Shown: positions 36,619 through 47,093, counted from the first letter of the stretch. The stretch is DNA of 64,000 nt from Anoxybacillus amylolyticus (GCF_001634285.1 NZ_CP015438.1:2368001-2432000), one strand, 5' to 3'. Made by a program: numbers and translations. Notes: generated by a model not told the origin, from the letters alone.

Positions 36619-37629
36619 TCACTCCCCCCTCACCGCTTCAATGACGACCCCGTGGGCAATCGCAGGAATGGATTCGTTTTGTTGAATCATCGTCGGGCTT
36701 AATAACGCCCCGGTAGCCACGACTAACATTCGTTCAATCGCGCCTGCTGCCATTTCTTTTAACAAATGACCGTACGTCACTACAGCGCAACATGCACATC
36801 CGCTTCCGCCAGCAAACGCTGCTTTTTCCGGACGGTATATAAGTAACCCGCAATCATTGTAATTGCTCGTGACATCATACCCTGCTTCCATTAAAAGTTC
36901 TTTCACAATGACGCTGCCGACTCGGGATAAGTCTCCAGTCACAATTAAGTCATAGTCCGATGGCGAACGGCGCAAATCGTAAAAATGTTGTTCAATTGTA
37001 TGGGCGGCAGCCGGCGCCATCGCGGAGCCCATATCAAGCGGGTTCGTTACCCCTGCATCGATTACCCTTCCAATCGTAGCAGCCGTCACACGAAAACGTC
37101 CCTTTTCTTTTCCAATTAATGCTGCTCCTGCTCCCGTGACCGTAAACGTTGCGCTTTTCGGCTTTTGGACACCAAGTTCCGTCGGATAACGAAACTGTCG
37201 CTCGGCGGTAGCGTTATGGCTGCTTGTTGCCGTAAGCGCACGCTTCGCAAATCCACCGTCAACGAGCGCTGCCCCAACCGCCAACGTTTCCATTGACGTT
37301 GAACATGCCCCGAACATGCATAGAAACGGAACGGGAAACTCACGCGCCGTATAGTTGGCAGTGGCGTTTTGATTTAATAAATCCCCAGCAAGCAGCACAT
37401 CTACCTCATTCATCATGGTGTTGCCCTGTTGTAAACAGGCAGCAATCGCTTCTTGCATTAACCGTCGCTCGGCACGTTCCCACGTTTTTTCCCCACAGTA
37501 TAAATCACGGTAGACGACGTCAAAACACTTACCAAGCGGTCCGTCTGCCTCAAAAGGACCAACCGCTGTGCCTGTCGCTTGAATATACACGTCATCAAAC
37601 ACCCACGTCTGCTTCCCAACGATCTTCAC
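36619..37629 (-). CDS. spoVAD: stage V sporulation protein AD
   Basis: A 336-residue thiolase-fold protein without the full thiolase active site, the dipicolinic-acid-binding SpoVAD. Seen: CSTSMETLAVGAALVDGG (split), RALTATSSHNATAERQFRYP and GGSGCACCAV near the end. It starts at a GTG with GGAGGGG upstream. Exposed on the inner membrane of the spore by analogy with B. subtilis. Confidence 0.94.
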   Translation of the reverse strand: MKIVGKQTWVFDDVYIQATGTAVGPFEADGPLGKCFDVVYRDLYCGEKTWERAERRLMQEAIAACLQQGNTMMNEVDVLLAGDLLNQNATANYTAREFPVPFLCMFGACSTSMETLAVGAALVDGGFAKRALTATSSHNATAERQFRYPTELGVQKPKSATFTVTGAGAALIGKEKGRFRVTAATIGRVIDAGVTNPLDMGSAMAPAAAHTIEQHFYDLRRSPSDYDLIVTGDLSRVGSVIVKELLMEAGYDVTSNYNDCGLLIYRPEKAAFAGGSGCACCAVVTYGHLLKEMAAGAIERMLVVATGALLSPTMIQQNESIPAIAHGVVIEAVRGE

Positions 37630-37641
37630 CCTATCCCCTCC

Positions 37642-38070
37642 TTACCTCATGAAGTACACCAGCCCCAACAAGTAGGCAGCAACAATTCCATATACGAGCG
37701 CTGCCCCGCCAATTTTAAACATATGACCTGCAATTCCGTTCACCACTCCTTCACTTCGATGCTCTAATGCAGCGCTTGTTAGCGAATTCGCAAACCCTGT
37801 AATTAACACCGTGGAACCAGCCCCAGCAAACTGGCTAAAATCGTCATACACGCCAATGGCAGTAAGCACGACCGCAGCGCCAATAAATAGAAGCAACACC
37901 GCCTGTTCCGCTGCTAACGACGGTATATTCACGCGAAATTGTGCACGTAACACTTCCGCTAAAACCGAAAGCCCCCCGCCGACAAAAAACGCCTTTAGGC
38001 TATTGGCTACATACGGTGGTTTCGGCTGAAATTTTTTTACTGCTTGTCGATAATTGTCGTGCAATCGCAT
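37642..38070 (-). CDS. spoVAC: stage V sporulation protein AC
   Basis: About 142 residues; N-terminal basic segment (YRQAVKKFQPKPP) then four hydrophobic helices with GGGLSVLAEVL and GAGSTVLITGFANSL. In B. subtilis SpoVAC acts as a mechanosensitive channel for dipicolinate release. The ATG at 38070 with GGAGGGG is chosen over an upstream GTG that would add 42 uncharacteristic residues. Confidence 0.93.
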   Translation of the reverse strand: MRLHDNYRQAVKKFQPKPPYVANSLKAFFVGGGLSVLAEVLRAQFRVNIPSLAAEQAVLLLFIGAAVVLTAIGVYDDFSQFAGAGSTVLITGFANSLTSAALEHRSEGVVNGIAGHMFKIGGAALVYGIVAAYLLGLVYFMR

Positions 38071-38072
38071 CG

Positions 38073-38501
38073 CTACTTCCCCTCCACAACATAAATCCAG
38101 TAAAATAATGATCCGAACACTTTGCCAAAAACGATAGCCATGAGCAATAAAATCAATTTGTCCGCCATCCTCATTCGTTTCGCTAAAATTGGCCAAACAT
38201 TTAGCACTTCTGTCAATGCCGCTGCTAACATTCCAATAAACACACCACTAAATAACCCAAGCGGAATAAGCCAATATTTCGATGCCCCTAATACGGAAGA
38301 GCGGAGGCTCATCCAACCGCCGATGACTGCACCAGCTACCGCACTCCATTCATAGGCGTGAATCGATTTCATCGTTTTCGTAAGTTGCGTCAATCGTGGA
38401 ATAACCCCGAGAACGACTAAAAAAGCAACGAACCCTGTTCCAGTCGCAAGCCCTCCGGCAAAACTGACGATGACAACGAACGCAATTTCAATTGTCGTCA
38501 A
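38073..38501 (-). CDS. spoVAB: stage V sporulation protein AB
   Basis: A 142-residue membrane protein with four or five hydrophobic helices (FAGGLATGTGFVAFLVVLG near the start). It overlaps spoVAA by 14 bases and is two bases from spoVAC. Part of the spore inner-membrane dipicolinate transport complex. Confidence 0.92.
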   Translation of the reverse strand: MTTIEIAFVVIVSFAGGLATGTGFVAFLVVLGVIPRLTQLTKTMKSIHAYEWSAVAGAVIGGWMSLRSSVLGASKYWLIPLGLFSGVFIGMLAAALTEVLNVWPILAKRMRMADKLILLLMAIVFGKVFGSLFYWIYVVEGK

Positions 38502-39108
38502 TTCGCTTCATACTTTCTTTATTTTCGTGCAATATTACGTACTGATCGAGCGACTGCTGGTAGTTGAACATCTCGACTTCAAGAGGGCTTGGCTCTTCGT
38601 TGAGCCGTTTGCGGAACAGATGGTTAAAAAATAAAATCATGCCTATCCCTAATCCAAGCGAATACGGAATTTGAAACAGTAATGGTTTTTGCGTTTTTTC
38701 ACCAGTAATCATCGTATATAAATGTTGATGCATTTCTTTCATGCTGACGTCTTCATGAAAATTCATAATCGCTAGCGCCGAACCGATAAACAGCAATAGC
38801 CAAACGAGCAAAAAGGAAAGAAACGGCACGCGCTTTTTTTCATAAACTACTTCAACAATCGTTTGCGCTGGCCCGATCGTTTGGACGTCTACTGTTTTCT
38901 CGGTGCGAACAATCGTGTCGATCACTTTCATAACATCGATAATGACGATATTTTTATCGTGCGGTTGAATTTGATAAATGGGAAGCTGCTTTATTTTTTT
39001 TAGTAATTGATCGTCCGTTGCGATCATTTGTGCAACATCCCCAACAACGACAAGTTCGTGCGGCTTTACTTGGACGCGATGACGTAATTTCATGAAAACT
39101 GTTTCCAA
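38488..39108 (-). CDS. spoVAA: stage V sporulation protein AA
   Basis: About 206 residues: an N-terminal soluble part (FMKLRHRVQVKPHELVVVGD) and two membrane helices in the second half (LLVWLLLFIGSALAI, GLGIGMILFFNH). A TTG at 39108 is taken as start because AGGTG is eight bases upstream and family members begin a few residues before the RLRHRV motif; a GTG at 39117 overlaps that site. First gene of the spoVA operon, behind a sigma-G-like promoter. Confidence 0.9.
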   Translation of the reverse strand: METVFMKLRHRVQVKPHELVVVGDVAQMIATDDQLLKKIKQLPIYQIQPHDKNIVIIDVMKVIDTIVRTEKTVDVQTIGPAQTIVEVVYEKKRVPFLSFLLVWLLLFIGSALAIMNFHEDVSMKEMHQHLYTMITGEKTQKPLLFQIPYSLGLGIGMILFFNHLFRKRLNEEPSPLEVEMFNYQQSLDQYVILHENKESMKRIDDN

Positions 39109-39140
39109 TCGTCTCACACCTTTATTTATTTTTTCTCACT

Positions 39141-39171
39141 TAGTATGTTTGGACAAAAAAGGAATGATACG
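39141..39171 (-). promoter_or_regulatory. sigma-G-type promoter of the spoVA operon
   Basis: On the minus strand CATACTA (39141-39147) matches the forespore -10 consensus exactly. CGTATC (39166-39171), 18 bases upstream, keeps the G and AT of the TGAATA -35 box. It lies 33 bases upstream of spoVAA. Confidence 0.65.
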
Positions 39172-39198
39172 GCTAACGGATAATTACCATCAATTAAA

Positions 39199-39240
39199 TA
39201 AAAAAAGAAAAGAATGGGTACTATTCACCCATTCTTTGTT
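39199..39240 (-). terminator. terminator of the spoIIA operon
   Basis: On the minus strand AAAGAATGGGT and ACCCATTCTTT pair around the sigF stop codon, followed by TCTTTTTTT. The stem includes the last three sigF codons. Confidence 0.85.
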
Positions 39241-39970
39241 TTATTTGTTGTAAAATCTTTTTTTCCAACCGTGATACTTGCACTTGAGAGATGCCTAATC
39301 TAGATGCCACTTCTGATTGCGTTTGGTCTTTATAATAGCGCAAATACACGATGAGTCGTTCCCGTTCCTCTAGCTCTTCAATCGCTTTTTTTAACACGAG
39401 CTTATCGAACCATAGCTCTTCTTGATTCGCAATTTGGTCAAGAAGTGTAATCGGGTCCCCATCATTTTCATACACCGTTTCATGAATGGACGCTGGAGAA
39501 CGAGCGGCTTCTTGTGCCAGCACGACGTCTTCTGGTGAAATTTGCAAGTAATCGGCGATTTCTGTTACCGTTGGCGCTCGACCGTATTGCTTGGATAGCT
39601 CGTCTTTCGCTTTGCGAATTTTATTGCCTGTTTCTTTTAACGAACGGCTCACTTTCACGGTGCCATCATCGCGAATAAATCGTTGAATTTCTCCAATAAT
39701 CATCGGTACCGCATACGTCGAAAACTTTACATCATACGATAAATCAAATTTATCGACTGATTTTAGTAAGCCGATGCACCCGATTTGAAACAAGTCGTCC
39801 GGCTCATAACCGCGATTGAGAAAGCGTTGCACGACCGACCAAACAAGGCGCATGTTTTTTTGAATAATTTCATCACGTGCCTCTTCGTCGCCTTCTTGGC
39901 TGCGCCGGATGAGTTCTTTCAGTTCGTGGTCTTTCATCGGCGTCTGCTCTTGCTTGACATCGACATCCAT
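39221..39970 (-). CDS. sigF: RNA polymerase sigma-F factor
   Basis: About 249 residues of the SigF/SigG/SigB class. Region 2 is GYEPDDLFQIGCIGLLKSVDKFD (split by eye) with the YDVKFSTYAVPMI element, and region 4 ends ASRLGISQVQVSRLEKKIL. It is the first forespore sigma factor. The ATG at 39970 is eight bases after GGGAG; an ATG two codons earlier is closer to that site and less likely. Third gene of spoIIAA-spoIIAB-sigF, after a 13-base gap. Confidence 0.95.
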   Translation of the reverse strand: MDVDVKQEQTPMKDHELKELIRRSQEGDEEARDEIIQKNMRLVWSVVQRFLNRGYEPDDLFQIGCIGLLKSVDKFDLSYDVKFSTYAVPMIIGEIQRFIRDDGTVKVSRSLKETGNKIRKAKDELSKQYGRAPTVTEIADYLQISPEDVVLAQEAARSPASIHETVYENDGDPITLLDQIANQEELWFDKLVLKKAIEELEERERLIVYLRYYKDQTQSEVASRLGISQVQVSRLEKKILQQIKQRMGE

Positions 39971-39983
39971 AGGCATGTCTCCC

Positions 39984-40424
39984 TTAATTGCATAGCGCTT
40001 TACTCTTTGTAATGTACTTCGTTAATTGTACAGTTGTGCCTTTATTCATTTCCGAATGAATCGTTACTTCATCCATGAAATTTTCCATAATCGTAAAGCC
40101 CATTCCAGACCGTTCTAATTCAGGCTTTGTCGTAAACAACGGCTGCCGCGCTTCTTCCACATTCGCAATGCCAATTCCTTCATCTTTAATCGTCATTTGC
40201 ACAACGCCATCCTCGATGACGACTGAAATGTAGACAATGCCATTCGGGTCGTTATTATAGCCATGAATGATGGCGTTTGTGACCGCTTCGGAGACGACCG
40301 TTTTAATTTCTGTCAGTTCATCCATCGTCGGGTCGAGCTGTGCGACAAACGCTGCCACCGTTACCCGTGCAAACGATTCGTTTTGGCTTAGTGCGGAAAA
40401 CTGGAGGTGCATTTCGTTTCTCAT
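39984..40424 (-). CDS. spoIIAB: anti-sigma-F factor / serine kinase
   Basis: A 146-residue GHKL-type protein with N box [14 protein letters not shown]1 DEGIGI and G2 RSGMGFTIM. It holds sigma-F inactive and phosphorylates SpoIIAA. Its start follows the spoIIAA stop without a gap. Length and motifs as in B. subtilis. Confidence 0.96.
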   Translation of the reverse strand: MRNEMHLQFSALSQNESFARVTVAAFVAQLDPTMDELTEIKTVVSEAVTNAIIHGYNNDPNGIVYISVVIEDGVVQMTIKDEGIGIANVEEARQPLFTTKPELERSGMGFTIMENFMDEVTIHSEMNKGTTVQLTKYITKSKALCN

Positions 40425-40775
40425 TTACGCCACCCCCAACGTTTGTAATGCATATTGTTCATCCGACTCAAGCCGGATGATTTTAAATAATCCGGACATA
40501 TCGAACAGCCGTTTAATTGCCGGAGAAATGGCGCAAACGATCATTTCCCCACCGACATTTTTAATTTGTTTATACCGGCCTAAAATAACGCCAAGACCGG
40601 AGCTATCCATAAAGGTTAATTGGCTTAAATTAAGCACGATATGGCGAATTGGTTTTGTTTCCATCAAGTCCGTCACTTTCTCGCGGAGCGCTTCCGCTGT
40701 GTGATGGTCAAGCTCTCCGGAAAGACGAACAAGCAATACATTTTGCTTTACTTCAAAGTCCATCGTCAGACTCAC
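40425..40775 (-). CDS. spoIIAA: anti-sigma-F factor antagonist
   Basis: A 116-residue STAS-domain protein with the phosphorylated serine in [17 protein letters not shown] (central). Dephosphorylated by SpoIIE, it pulls SpoIIAB off sigma-F. The GTG at 40775, seven bases after AAGGGGGA, gives (M)SLTMDFEV, the expected family N-terminus. A candidate sigma-H promoter may lie around 40809-40835 (minus: AGGACTT and CGAAAT), but that match is loose. Confidence 0.95.
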   Translation of the reverse strand: MSLTMDFEVKQNVLLVRLSGELDHHTAEALREKVTDLMETKPIRHIVLNLSQLTFMDSSGLGVILGRYKQIKNVGGEMIVCAISPAIKRLFDMSGLFKIIRLESDEQYALQTLGVA

Positions 40776-40899
40776 TGCACTTTCCCCCTTATCGCATGAT
40801 AGAAAACTATTTCGTGCACAAGAAGGGAAAGTCCTGCTGACTGACAAAAGTAGTCGGCATTCGCGGAAAATAGAACAAAAACTACAAAAATGGACATTT

Positions 40900-42066
40900 T
40901 TACGCAGATTTTGTCAATGCTTGTAACGTCCGTTTAAACAAATCCCACCAGCTCGCTTCGGCGACTGACTGTTTCGCTACAAGCGGGCGGCGCAATATCT
41001 CTTTCCCATTTTGTTTTAGAATGAGTGTTCCAAGCACATCTCCTTTTCGAACAGGTGCCTGTATGTTTTCGTTTAGTTTCACGACCTTTTTCATTTCTTT
41101 CACAGATACGCCTTTTTTCGTTAATACCGAAATCGGCTCATCGGTAACGGCTTCTATTGCTTTCGTTTTTCCTTTGCTTACTTTGACCGTGGCAATGACC
41201 GTATTTTTCTTATACACCGGATGGGTTTCGTATTGGCTAAAAGCATAATCTAGTAGCTTTGTCATTTGTGCGTTTCGGTCTTTTGGCGTTGGTGCTCCAA
41301 AGATGACACCAATGACGCGCATGCCGTTCTTTTTCGCCGTCGCCGTTAAACAATATTTTGCTTCTGCCGTAAATCCTGTTTTCACACCATCGACCCCTGG
41401 GTAAAATTTCACGAGTCGGTTTGTGTTAACAAGCCAAAATTTTTCGTCCGTATTTTCCCGTAAATAGTCTTCATATTTTCCGGTATATTTTGTAATGTCG
41501 TCATATTTTAATAACTCTTTTGCCATCATTGCCATGTCGTAAGCGCTACTGTAATGCCCTTCGGCAGGAAGACCGGTCGCATTTTTAAAGACGGTATCTT
41601 TTAAACCGAGTTGCTTCGCTTTTTTGTTCATCATTTTGACAAACGCTTCTTCCGATCCAGCGATTCGCTCCGCCATGGCGACAGAGGCGTCATTTGCCGA
41701 ACCGATGGCAATCCCTCGCATCATCTCATCGACGGTCATTTCTTCCCCCGGCTCTAAAAAGATTTGCGAACCGCCCATCGATGCCGCATATTCGCTTGTA
41801 CGCACTTTTTCATTCCATTTTAGCTTTCCTTCATGAATCGCCTCCATAATCAGTAGCATCGTCATAATTTTCGTCATACTCGCTGGCGGCAGTTTTTCAT
41901 GTGCGTTTTTTGCATATAACACCATGCCTGTATCACGCTCGAGCAAAATCGCTGACCGGGCTTGAGTTACAAGCTCAATGCTAGAGTCTTTCTCCTGTGC
42001 GTAAACATTGGACATTGGAACCGTCCAAGCAATTAACAGCAAAAAACTCGTCATTACTTTCCACAT
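40900..42066 (-). CDS. dacF: sporulation D-alanyl-D-alanine carboxypeptidase DacF
   Basis: About 388 residues with a signal peptide (first 26 residues, ending in YAQE). The S11 carboxypeptidase domain has SMTK near residue 63, SAND near 120 and GVKTGFT near 225, followed by the C-terminal PBP5 beta domain. It acts in the forespore on cortex or germ-cell-wall peptidoglycan. The ATG at 42066 follows GGAGGGTTGGGT. It lies upstream of spoIIAA as in B. subtilis, with a 125-base gap. Confidence 0.94.
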   Translation of the reverse strand: MWKVMTSFLLLIAWTVPMSNVYAQEKDSSIELVTQARSAILLERDTGMVLYAKNAHEKLPPASMTKIMTMLLIMEAIHEGKLKWNEKVRTSEYAASMGGSQIFLEPGEEMTVDEMMRGIAIGSANDASVAMAERIAGSEEAFVKMMNKKAKQLGLKDTVFKNATGLPAEGHYSSAYDMAMMAKELLKYDDITKYTGKYEDYLRENTDEKFWLVNTNRLVKFYPGVDGVKTGFTAEAKYCLTATAKKNGMRVIGVIFGAPTPKDRNAQMTKLLDYAFSQYETHPVYKKNTVIATVKVSKGKTKAIEAVTDEPISVLTKKGVSVKEMKKVVKLNENIQAPVRKGDVLGTLILKQNGKEILRRPLVAKQSVAEASWWDLFKRTLQALTKSA

Positions 42067-42120
42067 ACCCAACCCTCCATTCTTTATACATTCCATTTTT
42101 TCCATTTTGTTATTTTTTAT

Positions 42121-42166
42121 ACAAAAAAAGAAGGCATCCCAAACGTATTGGGACACCTTTTTATAC
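42121..42166 (-). terminator. terminator after pdp
   Basis: On the minus strand AGGTGTCCCAA pairs with TTGGGATGCCT around a short loop and runs into TTCTTTTTTT, 20 bases after the pdp stop. Confidence 0.85.
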
Positions 42167-42184
42167 ACATATGAAAAATCTTTA

Positions 42185-43486
42185 TTACGAAATTTTATCG
42201 TAAATAAGCGTTGGCGCTTGCACTCGTTCGGAAGAAAGACGAATATTTTCATACAGCTTTTGTTTGACGTCGTCGATTTGTTCTCGGTTGCTGTAAATCG
42301 TTACAAGCGATTCGCCTTGTTTCACCGCATCGCCCACTTTTTTGCGCAATACTAAGCCGACCGCTAAATCAATCGTCGATTCTTTCGTCGCTCGTCCCGC
42401 CCCTAGTAACATCGCTGCTGTACCAATTTCATCGGCAACAATTTCGGCTACATAGCCGTCTTCTTTCGCCTCTAATTCGATGACATATTTTGCTTGCGGC
42501 AATTTGCTTTGGTCATCAACAACGGACGCATCCCCGCCTTGTGCGGCTAAAAACCGTTTGAACGCCTCAAGCGCTGAACCATCTTCGATTGCACGTTCTA
42601 GCATATGGCGCGCTTCTTCTAAAGAGGACGCTTTTTTCGCTAAATAGACCATATGGCTGCCAAGCACAAGGCAAAGTTCTTGCAAATCTTTCGGTCCTTC
42701 TCCTTTTAACGTATCGATCGCTTCTTTCACTTCGAGCGCATTACCAATCGCATAGCCGAGCGGCTGGCTCATATCAGAAATAATCGCCATCGTTTGTCGG
42801 CCGACGCGGTTGCCGATTTCGACCATCGCTTTCGCGAGCGCTTTCGCATCGTCTAGTTCTTTCATAAATGCGCCAGCACCTGTTTTGACATCTAAAACGA
42901 TCGCGTCTGCCCCAGCGGCAATTTTTTTGCTCATAATCGATGAAGCGATTAATGGAATGCTATTAACCGTTGCTGTCACATCGCGCAAGGCATACAATTT
43001 TTTATCCGCCGGCGTTAAGTTGCCAGACTGGCCGACAACAGCAATTTTATTTTTGTTGACTAACTCAATGAATTCCTCGTTACTAATTTCGACGTGGAAA
43101 CCAGGAACGGACTCAAGCTTGTCAATCGTTCCACCTGTATGCCCAAGACCGCGCCCAGACATTTTCGCCACGGGCACACCAACGGAAGCGACGAGCGGAC
43201 CAAGTACAAGCGTCGTCGTATCACCCACGCCGCCTGTTGAGTGTTTATCCACTTTAATTCCGTTAATTTTTGAAAGGTCGATCGTTTCTCCAGAGTGAAC
43301 GATCGCCATCGTGAGTTCAGCTGTTTCTTCATCGGTCATACCTTGGAAAAATACTGCCATCGCAAACGCGCTCATTTGGTAGTCGGGAATTTCCCCATTT
43401 GTGTAGCCTTGAATAATAAACTGAATTTCTTCTTTCGTCAACGCGTAGCCGTCGCGCTTTTTTTCAATTAAATCGACCATTCTCAT
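42185..43486 (-). CDS. pdp: pyrimidine-nucleoside phosphorylase
   Basis: A 433-residue enzyme that phosphorolyses uridine, deoxyuridine and thymidine. The glycosyltransferase family 3 signature [16 protein letters not shown] lies near residue 110, the phosphate site is in [14 protein letters not shown], and a C-terminal alpha/beta domain follows. Last gene of deoB-punA-pdp; GAGGTG precedes the start. Confidence 0.95.
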   Translation of the reverse strand: MRMVDLIEKKRDGYALTKEEIQFIIQGYTNGEIPDYQMSAFAMAVFFQGMTDEETAELTMAIVHSGETIDLSKINGIKVDKHSTGGVGDTTTLVLGPLVASVGVPVAKMSGRGLGHTGGTIDKLESVPGFHVEISNEEFIELVNKNKIAVVGQSGNLTPADKKLYALRDVTATVNSIPLIASSIMSKKIAAGADAIVLDVKTGAGAFMKELDDAKALAKAMVEIGNRVGRQTMAIISDMSQPLGYAIGNALEVKEAIDTLKGEGPKDLQELCLVLGSHMVYLAKKASSLEEARHMLERAIEDGSALEAFKRFLAAQGGDASVVDDQSKLPQAKYVIELEAKEDGYVAEIVADEIGTAAMLLGAGRATKESTIDLAVGLVLRKKVGDAVKQGESLVTIYSNREQIDDVKQKLYENIRLSSERVQAPTLIYDKIS

Positions 43487-43497
43487 CGCTTTTCACC

Positions 43498-44325
43498 TCA
43501 TTTGTTTTCTGCCATTTCACGCACAATTGCTTTCACAAACTGTAAAAAGTCCGCCTTTACTTTTTCCGTCGTTTCGATCACTTCATCGTGCGTTAGCGGC
43601 TGGTCGAGAATGCCTGCTGCCATGTTGGAAATGCAAGAAATTCCTAATACTTCCATGTGTGCATGGCGAGCAACGATGACTTCTGGTACGGTCGACATGC
43701 CGACCGCATCGCCACCAATGGCGCGAATCATGCGAATTTCTGCTGGTGTTTCATAGGACGGACCGGTATTTGCGACGTACACTCCTTCTCGCACGCGAAT
43801 TCCTAAGCGGGAAGCAACGTCTTTCGCAAGCTTCCGCAACCGCTTGCTATACGCTTCGGTCATATCTGGGAAACGAACGCCGAGCGCCGAATCATTTGGT
43901 CCGATAAGCGGATTTGTTCCCATGTTATTAATATGGTCGGAAATAATCATTAAATCGCCCGGCTGGAACGTTTCGTTTACACCGCCGGCTGCATTTGTGA
44001 CAATTAATTTCTCCACACCAAGCGCCTTCATCACGCGAATCGGGAACGTCACTTTGTCTAAGCTGTATCCTTCATAATAATGGAAGCGGCCTTGCATCGC
44101 GAGCACGGTCGCACCTTCCAATTGGCCGTACACTAATTGCCCCGCATGGCCTTCCACCGTGGAAACCGGAAATTGCGGGATCTCGCTATACGGAATTTTC
44201 ACGGCACTCTCGATTTCATCAGCCAACACGCCAAGGCCAGAGCCGAGAATGAGTCCGATTTGCGGCGGTGTTGAAAATTTTTCGGTTAAAAATTGTGCGG
44301 CTTGTTCAATCGCTGCTCGATTCAT
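43498..44325 (-). CDS. punA: purine-nucleoside phosphorylase
   Basis: A 275-residue trimeric-type PNP with GLILGSGLG near residue 25, [12 protein letters not shown] and [12 protein letters not shown], and the late [11 protein letters not shown]. It cleaves guanosine and inosine-type nucleosides with phosphate, giving (deoxy)ribose 1-phosphate for DeoB. Also called pupG in Bacillus. Short gaps of about 12 bases on both sides indicate one operon. Confidence 0.94.
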   Translation of the reverse strand: MNRAAIEQAAQFLTEKFSTPPQIGLILGSGLGVLADEIESAVKIPYSEIPQFPVSTVEGHAGQLVYGQLEGATVLAMQGRFHYYEGYSLDKVTFPIRVMKALGVEKLIVTNAAGGVNETFQPGDLMIISDHINNMGTNPLIGPNDSALGVRFPDMTEAYSKRLRKLAKDVASRLGIRVREGVYVANTGPSYETPAEIRMIRAIGGDAVGMSTVPEVIVARHAHMEVLGISCISNMAAGILDQPLTHDEVIETTEKVKADFLQFVKAIVREMAENK

Positions 44326-44337
44326 GCATGTTCCCCC

Positions 44338-45522
44338 TCACTTCAATTCCGCTAAAAAACTTGTTCCGTATTTTGGCATGTTGACGTGAAAGTTTTCCGC
44401 AATCGTCGCACCGACATCGGCAAACGTTTGGCGAAGCGTCAATTCTTTTCCGCCATTCATGCTCGGGCTGTAGACAAGAAGCGGCACGTATTCGCGCGTA
44501 TGGTCAGTGCCATGATGGACAGGGTCATTTCCATGGTCTGCGGTAATGATTAGTACATCGTCTTCTTTTAAAAGCGACAACACTTCCGCTAGGCGTTCGT
44601 CAAACGCTTCAAGCGCATCGCCATATCCTTTCGGGTCGCGGCGGTGGCCGTATAGGGCATCAAAATCAACAAGGTTGACAAAGCTAAGCCCCGTAAAATT
44701 CATATGCAGCGTGTCAATCAATTTATCCATGCCATCCATATTCGATTTCGTGCGGAGCGATTTTGTCACGCCTTCATTATCGTAAATGTCGGAAATTTTC
44801 CCGATCGCAATCACTTCATAGCCCGCATCTTGTAGTTCGTTCATCACGGTGCGGCCAAACGGCTTTAGCGCATAATCGTGGCGATTTGCCGTACGTTGGA
44901 AATTTCCTGGCGTGCCGATGAACGGACGGGCGATGACGCGGCCGACCATATATTTTTCATCAAGCGTCAACTCACGGGCGATTTTACAAATGTTGTATAG
45001 CTCGTCAAGTGGAATGACCTCTTCATGCGCGGCAATTTGCAATACAGAATCTGCCGATGTATAGACGATTAATGCCCCTGTTTCCATATGCTCTGGACCA
45101 AGCTCGTCAATGATTGCCGTTCCGCTTGCTGGTTTATTGCCAATGACTTTCCGCCCTGTTCGCTTTTCTAATTCGGCAATTAATTCTCGAGGGAAGCCGT
45201 CAGGAAATACTTGAAACGGGGTGTCGATGCGCAGTCCCATTAACTCCCAATGGCCAGTCATCGTGTCTTTCCCAGCCGATGCTTCTTGCATTTTTGTATA
45301 GTAGGCAAGCGGTTTGTCCGCTTTCGGCACTCCTTTGATTTCACGAATATTGCTTAAGCCAAGCTTCGCCATGTTCGGCATGTTCAAGCCACCGCGATGT
45401 TCGGCGATATGCCCGAGCGTATCAGCCCCTTTATCGTTATATTTTTCCGCATCCGGTGCTTCGCCGATGCCGACCGAGTCCATGACAATTAAAAAGACGC
45501 GTTTGTATTTGTATGTAGACAC
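44338..45522 (-). CDS. deoB: phosphopentomutase
   Basis: About 394 residues of the alkaline phosphatase superfamily (DeoB/Drm), interconverting ribose or deoxyribose 1- and 5-phosphates. Metal ligands are seen in [12 protein letters not shown], in DTMTGHWE with the phospho-acceptor Thr, in ITADHGNDP and in HTREYVPLL. The GTG at 45522 follows AAGGAGG; an upstream TTG overlaps that site. First gene of the nucleoside catabolic operon, after a leader of about 280 bases. Confidence 0.95.
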   Translation of the reverse strand: MSTYKYKRVFLIVMDSVGIGEAPDAEKYNDKGADTLGHIAEHRGGLNMPNMAKLGLSNIREIKGVPKADKPLAYYTKMQEASAGKDTMTGHWELMGLRIDTPFQVFPDGFPRELIAELEKRTGRKVIGNKPASGTAIIDELGPEHMETGALIVYTSADSVLQIAAHEEVIPLDELYNICKIARELTLDEKYMVGRVIARPFIGTPGNFQRTANRHDYALKPFGRTVMNELQDAGYEVIAIGKISDIYDNEGVTKSLRTKSNMDGMDKLIDTLHMNFTGLSFVNLVDFDALYGHRRDPKGYGDALEAFDERLAEVLSLLKEDDVLIITADHGNDPVHHGTDHTREYVPLLVYSPSMNGGKELTLRQTFADVGATIAENFHVNMPKYGTSFLAELK

Positions 45523-45790
45523 TTTTTTTCCTCCTTGCAAACCATCGTTTTTTCGCGTACAGCTATAAATAGTCTACCATTTTGTCCCTTTTATTGGTTC
45601 TTCGCCAAAAGTTGTGCTTGATTTTTTATAACACGCTCTACTGACGCTTGTGAGGAAGAATCAGCAAATCAATGATTTTTGCACATTCTTGTTCAAGAAA
45701 GCGTATCACTTATCAAGTACATATTGTGGTGATGAACCCTTTTATTTGTAGCATGCCCTTCCTTTTGAAAAACAGACAGTTCCACCAATG

Positions 45791-45840
45791 GTCAGAAGTC
45801 TGACAACTACATTATAAAACGTTTTCATATTGATGTGCAA
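45791..45840 (-). promoter_or_regulatory. promoter with cre-like site and a downstream operator-like palindrome (deoB operon)
   Basis: On the minus strand TTGCAC (45835-45840) and a perfect TATAAT (45811-45816) are 18 bases apart. ATGAAAACGTTTTAT (45814-45828), a near match to the CcpA cre consensus, lies between the boxes and touches the -10. Just downstream GTCAGAAGTCTGAC (45791-45804) is a perfect palindrome resembling GntR-type operators. The rest of the 45523-45881 gap is the operon leader, in which I see only a 13-codon frame and no known motif. Confidence 0.6.
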
Positions 45841-45866
45841 TAAAATAAATGTGAACAATTTGCGCC

Positions 45867-45899
45867 TAAAAAAAACACCCGCTACGCCCGCGGGTGGTA
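45867..45899 (-). terminator. terminator of xerD
   Basis: On the minus strand CACCCGC and GCGGGTG pair around GGGCGTA and run into eight T. The stem includes the last xerD codons and the stop. It insulates xerD from the deoB promoter immediately downstream. Confidence 0.88.
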
Positions 45900-46778
45900 T
45901 TGCTGGTACACGTCTTTTAAGCGCGTTTTCGTGACGTGCGTATAAATTTGTGTCGTAGAAATATCGGCATGTCCTAACAACTCTTGCACAGCACGCAAGT
46001 CGGCACCGTTTTCAAGTAAATGGGTGGCGAACGAATGGCGAAACGTATGTGGGGTTAGTTCTTTTTCGATGTTCGCTTCTTTCGCAAGCTTTTTTAAAAT
46101 TTTCCAAAACCCTTGCCGCGTTAATCGTTCGCCGTGATGATTTAAAAATAAAGCATCCGTCGCCCGTTTTTTCGGATGAAGCAGTTTCGGTCGCGCTTCT
46201 TCGATGTATATCTTTAACGCTGAAAGCGCAATCCGCCCGACTGGAATAATCCGCTCTTTATTCCCTTTTCCGTAACAACGGACAAACCCCATCGTCAAAT
46301 GGACGTCAGAAAGGTTTAAATTAATCATTTCACTGACGCGCATGCCGGTCGCATACAACAATTCAAGCATCGCTTTGTCACGAATGCCAAACGGCGTGTT
46401 TGCTTTCGGTGCATCTAACAGCGCCTCGACTTCCGCTGTCGATAATACTTTTGGCAAGCTCCGCTCAAGCTGCGGCGTTTCGATATGAACGGTCGGATCT
46501 TTGTCCGTCACTTTTTCCCGCAATAAAAACTGGTGAAACGAACGAATGGACGCGATATGGCGCGCAATCGTTTTCGCCGAGTTCCCGCCCTCTTTTAAAA
46601 ACTTTAAAAATTGCAAAATATGAAGGCGGGATACATCATTCCATGATTGCACTTGTTCGACGTTGATTAAATAATGTGCATATTTTCGCAAATCGCGTTC
46701 ATACGACACGATCGTATTTTTCGCCAAATTTCGCTCGACCGTTAAGTAATGGAGGAAATCTTTCATTTCATCGTTCAA
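45882..46778 (-). CDS. xerD: tyrosine recombinase XerD
   Basis: A 298-residue XerC/D recombinase resolving chromosome dimers at dif. The N-terminal SAM-like domain ([21 protein letters not shown], split) is followed by the catalytic domain with Arg in [18 protein letters not shown], and [13 protein letters not shown] carrying the Tyr nucleophile. A TTG start nine bases after GGGGAG is the best site. As in B. subtilis it lies between fur/yqzK and deoB. Confidence 0.94.
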   Translation of the reverse strand: MNDEMKDFLHYLTVERNLAKNTIVSYERDLRKYAHYLINVEQVQSWNDVSRLHILQFLKFLKEGGNSAKTIARHIASIRSFHQFLLREKVTDKDPTVHIETPQLERSLPKVLSTAEVEALLDAPKANTPFGIRDKAMLELLYATGMRVSEMINLNLSDVHLTMGFVRCYGKGNKERIIPVGRIALSALKIYIEEARPKLLHPKKRATDALFLNHHGERLTRQGFWKILKKLAKEANIEKELTPHTFRHSFATHLLENGADLRAVQELLGHADISTTQIYTHVTKTRLKDVYQQYHPRA

Positions 46779-46784
46779 TGTTCT

Positions 46785-46997
46785 CTACTCCCCATCGCGA
46801 TAAAAAAGTATAAATCGTTTCAGCCAATCGGTTGATGTCGTTTCGGTTGTCGATACTTTCACCGCCGACCCTTGTGGCTCATCATAGCGATGATAGCTTT
46901 CGTACTCTCGATAGAACCATATAAGACTATAATAAAACAAAATTGTACATCCCGTAAATAAAACAAATGTTTTAATCACTTGCCACAACGTTTTCAC
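46785..46997 (-). CDS. yqzK: YqzK family small membrane protein (DUF4227)
   Basis: A 70-residue protein with one helix (FVLFTGCTILFYYSLIWF) and a polar tail. Size, sequence feel and location between fur and xerD match YqzK. Starts at GTG with AGGAGGGT upstream. Function unknown. Confidence 0.8.
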   Translation of the reverse strand: MKTLWQVIKTFVLFTGCTILFYYSLIWFYREYESYHRYDEPQGSAVKVSTTETTSTDWLKRFILFYRDGE

Positions 46998-47062
46998 GGC
47001 ATACCCTCCTAAAATAGCACTTATTATTAAGGATATGCCTTCGTTTTTTCTTTTTATACATG

Positions 47063-47092
47063 AAAAAACCTTTCCCGATGGAAAAGGTTTTT
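47063..47092 (-). terminator. terminator of fur
   Basis: AAAAAACCTTT and AAAAGGTTTTT pair around TCCCGATGG just past the fur stop. The hairpin is nearly symmetrical and could work in both directions. Confidence 0.8.
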
Positions 47093-47093
47093 A

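Noticed and set aside
40795-40840. Sigma-H promoter for spoIIAA
   Set aside because: AGGACTT and CGAAAT are only loose matches with poor spacing; mentioned in the gene entry, not listed as a site.
45695-45760. 13-codon frame (MLQIKGFITTICT) in the deoB leader as a leader peptide
   Set aside because: No run of regulatory codons and no attenuator pair after it; likely chance.
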